Origin: JBAZYZ01 sp964366065
GTDB taxonomy: Bacteria > Patescibacteriota > Minisyncoccia > Phycocordibacterales > VMEP01
Reading direction: 5' to 3'
Length of the DNA stretch: 5,837 nucleotides
Assembly (NCBI GenBank): GCA_964366065.1
Contig: CAYISF010000038.1
Coordinates: 1-5,837 of the forward strand
Below the pieces are notes generated by a model. It was given only the letters and a program-made list of their open reading frames with translations. It ran no database searches and was not told the DNA's origin. Positions 5,375 to 5,837 of this stretch are shown one piece after another (the first letter of the stretch is position 1; each line of letters starts with the position of its first letter). The position numbers and the translations under genes were made by a program.

Positions 5375-5467
5375 TAACCCCGCCGTGGTATCAGAACTTG
5401 AAAATAAAATGTTGGACAAAATAAAACAGGCTTATATTAATCAAGTAGCCCTGTCTCGGCGGGGTTA
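5375..5467. repeat. 93-bp unit bounded by a perfect 11-bp inverted repeat
   Basis: TAACCCCGCCG (5375-5385) and CGGCGGGGTTA (5457-5467) are perfect inverted copies around an AT-rich 71-bp core. The core holds only a 19-codon ORF (5409-5468, +) that I do not consider a gene. No target duplication is evident. It lies between yidD and yidC and may be a small insertion (MITE-like) or a long terminator stem. AGCGGGT (5355-5361) could compete for the left arm. No further gene is seen in 5228-5477. Confidence 0.55.
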
Positions 5468-5480
5468 GGCCATTGGCCTA
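5466..5480 (-). terminator. Hairpin at the yidD stop codon
   Basis: TAGGCC-ATT-GGCCTA is a perfect 6-bp stem with a 3-nt loop that includes the yidD TAG (5480-5478). It could attenuate transcription between yidD and yidC, especially with the adjacent GC-rich inverted repeat. No T-run follows on the minus strand, so termination is uncertain. Confidence 0.35.
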
Positions 5481-5717
5481 TTTAACGGGGTCAAAATGTT
5501 CTTTCTGCCACGGATGGCAGCGCGAAAGGCGGCGGACGGAGAGAAATATTCCGCGGACAACTCCGTGTTTTTCTACTACTAGGATGGAATACTCGGAACA
5601 GGTCGGGTAAAATGCGCACCGGGGAGCGTTTGTGAGGCCGGCGTCCCGCACAAGCCCCTGGTCTGGAGATAATATTTTCTGATACGTCCGAATCAGCGAA
5701 ATTATGATTTGTTTCAT
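5478..5717 (-). CDS. yidD: Membrane protein insertion efficiency factor YidD
   Basis: The 79-residue protein carries the YidD (DUF37) signature: IRTYQKILSP (9-18), CAFYPTCSEYSILVVEKHGVV (34-54, with C34 and C40) and VRRLSRCHPW (61-70, C67), ending FDPVK. YidD is a small, membrane-associated protein thought to assist YidC-dependent insertion. Between the ISP motif and the first cysteine it has a longer segment (QGLVRDAGLTNAPR) than the E. coli-type protein, as I recall for CPR relatives. ATG at 5717 overlaps the rnpA stop as ATGA, which fixes the start and indicates translational coupling. The TAG stop sits inside a hairpin. The usual order rnpA-yidD-yidC is kept, but with an unusually long yidD-yidC spacer. 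Confidence 0.93.
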   Translation of the reverse strand: MKQIIISLIRTYQKILSPDQGLVRDAGLTNAPRCAFYPTCSEYSILVVEKHGVVRGIFLSVRRLSRCHPWQKEHFDPVK

Positions 5718-5826
5718 TTTTTGCGCGTTCCCATTCCCGTTTTTGCAATCAGCCCGCGTATTTCTTCGGAAAAATTACGATAAGAAAGTTTTTCCGCTCC
5801 TTTTTTAAGAAAAAAAATGCTGATGC
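5714..5826 (-). CDS. rnpA: Ribonuclease P protein component, C-terminal fragment
   Basis: In the frame ending at TGA 5716-5714, the minus strand encodes ISIFFLKKGAEKLSYRNF, then SEEIRGLIAKTGMGTRKK. The hydrophobic strand, then KKGAEKLSY and a final helix with a basic tail, fits the C-terminus of RnpA, the protein subunit that helps the RNase P RNA process tRNA 5' ends. The signature RNR region would lie upstream and is missing because the contig ends. The identification rests mainly on the position directly before yidD, with the ATGA overlap, and on general similarity of about 36 residues. Bases beyond 5826 match a sequencing adapter and should not be translated as part of the gene. Confidence 0.72.
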
Positions 5827-5837
5827 AGATCGGAAGA
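5827..5837. other. Residual Illumina TruSeq adapter at the contig end
   Basis: The last 11 bases, AGATCGGAAGA, are identical to the first 11 of the standard TruSeq adapter (AGATCGGAAGAGC). A match flush with the contig end is best explained by untrimmed adapter, not genome sequence. Confidence 0.85.

Noticed and set aside
5409..5468. 19-codon ORF on the plus strand inside the inverted-repeat unit
   Set aside because: It is very short, has no ribosome binding site, and its end is the inverted repeat itself; no support for a gene beyond an open frame.

Overview
The window looks like a metagenome-assembled contig from the candidate phyla radiation (Patescibacteria, probably a Parcubacteria-type lineage). 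The grounds are a VirB4-like fragment followed by a VirB2-like pilin and secreted proteins of unknown function, short versions of YidC and Jag without the usual extra N-terminal domains, almost no Shine-Dalgarno sequences, and TGA used as an ordinary stop. Taxonomy is inferred from gene style, not from a marker-gene comparison.

Left half (+ strand): the C-terminus of a VirB4/TraC-type ATPase (to 340) is followed by an AT-rich island (about 402-778). Beyond it lies a tightly packed three-gene operon (777-3934, 1-nt spacers) encoding an exported Ig-like repeat protein, a VirB2-like pilin fused to an M15-type peptidase domain, and a membrane-anchored beta-propeller-like protein. I read this as part of a type IV secretion or conjugation-type surface apparatus. 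The island contains a small, catalytically intact GIY-YIG nuclease gene flanked by imperfect inverted repeats of about 21 bp. It is preceded by a 57-bp hairpin built from the same repeat family. It looks like a compact mobile cassette inserted into the secretion operon, and it is the most interesting part of the window.

Right half (- strand, convergent): rnpA (3' end only), yidD, yidC and jag, the conserved block for RNase P protein and membrane-protein insertion usually found near rpmH and the origin. A 250-bp gap between yidD and yidC, where these genes are normally close, holds an 11-bp perfect inverted repeat 93 bp end to end, a tandem repeat, and a plausible yidC promoter. The two halves meet at a structured intergenic hairpin cluster (3938-4013) that probably terminates both transcripts and may be another relic of the GIY-YIG-associated repeat family.

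Both contig ends look artificial. The last 11 bases match the start of the Illumina TruSeq adapter. The first ~65 bases do not continue VirB4 and read better as coding sequence on the opposite strand, suggesting a chimeric join.
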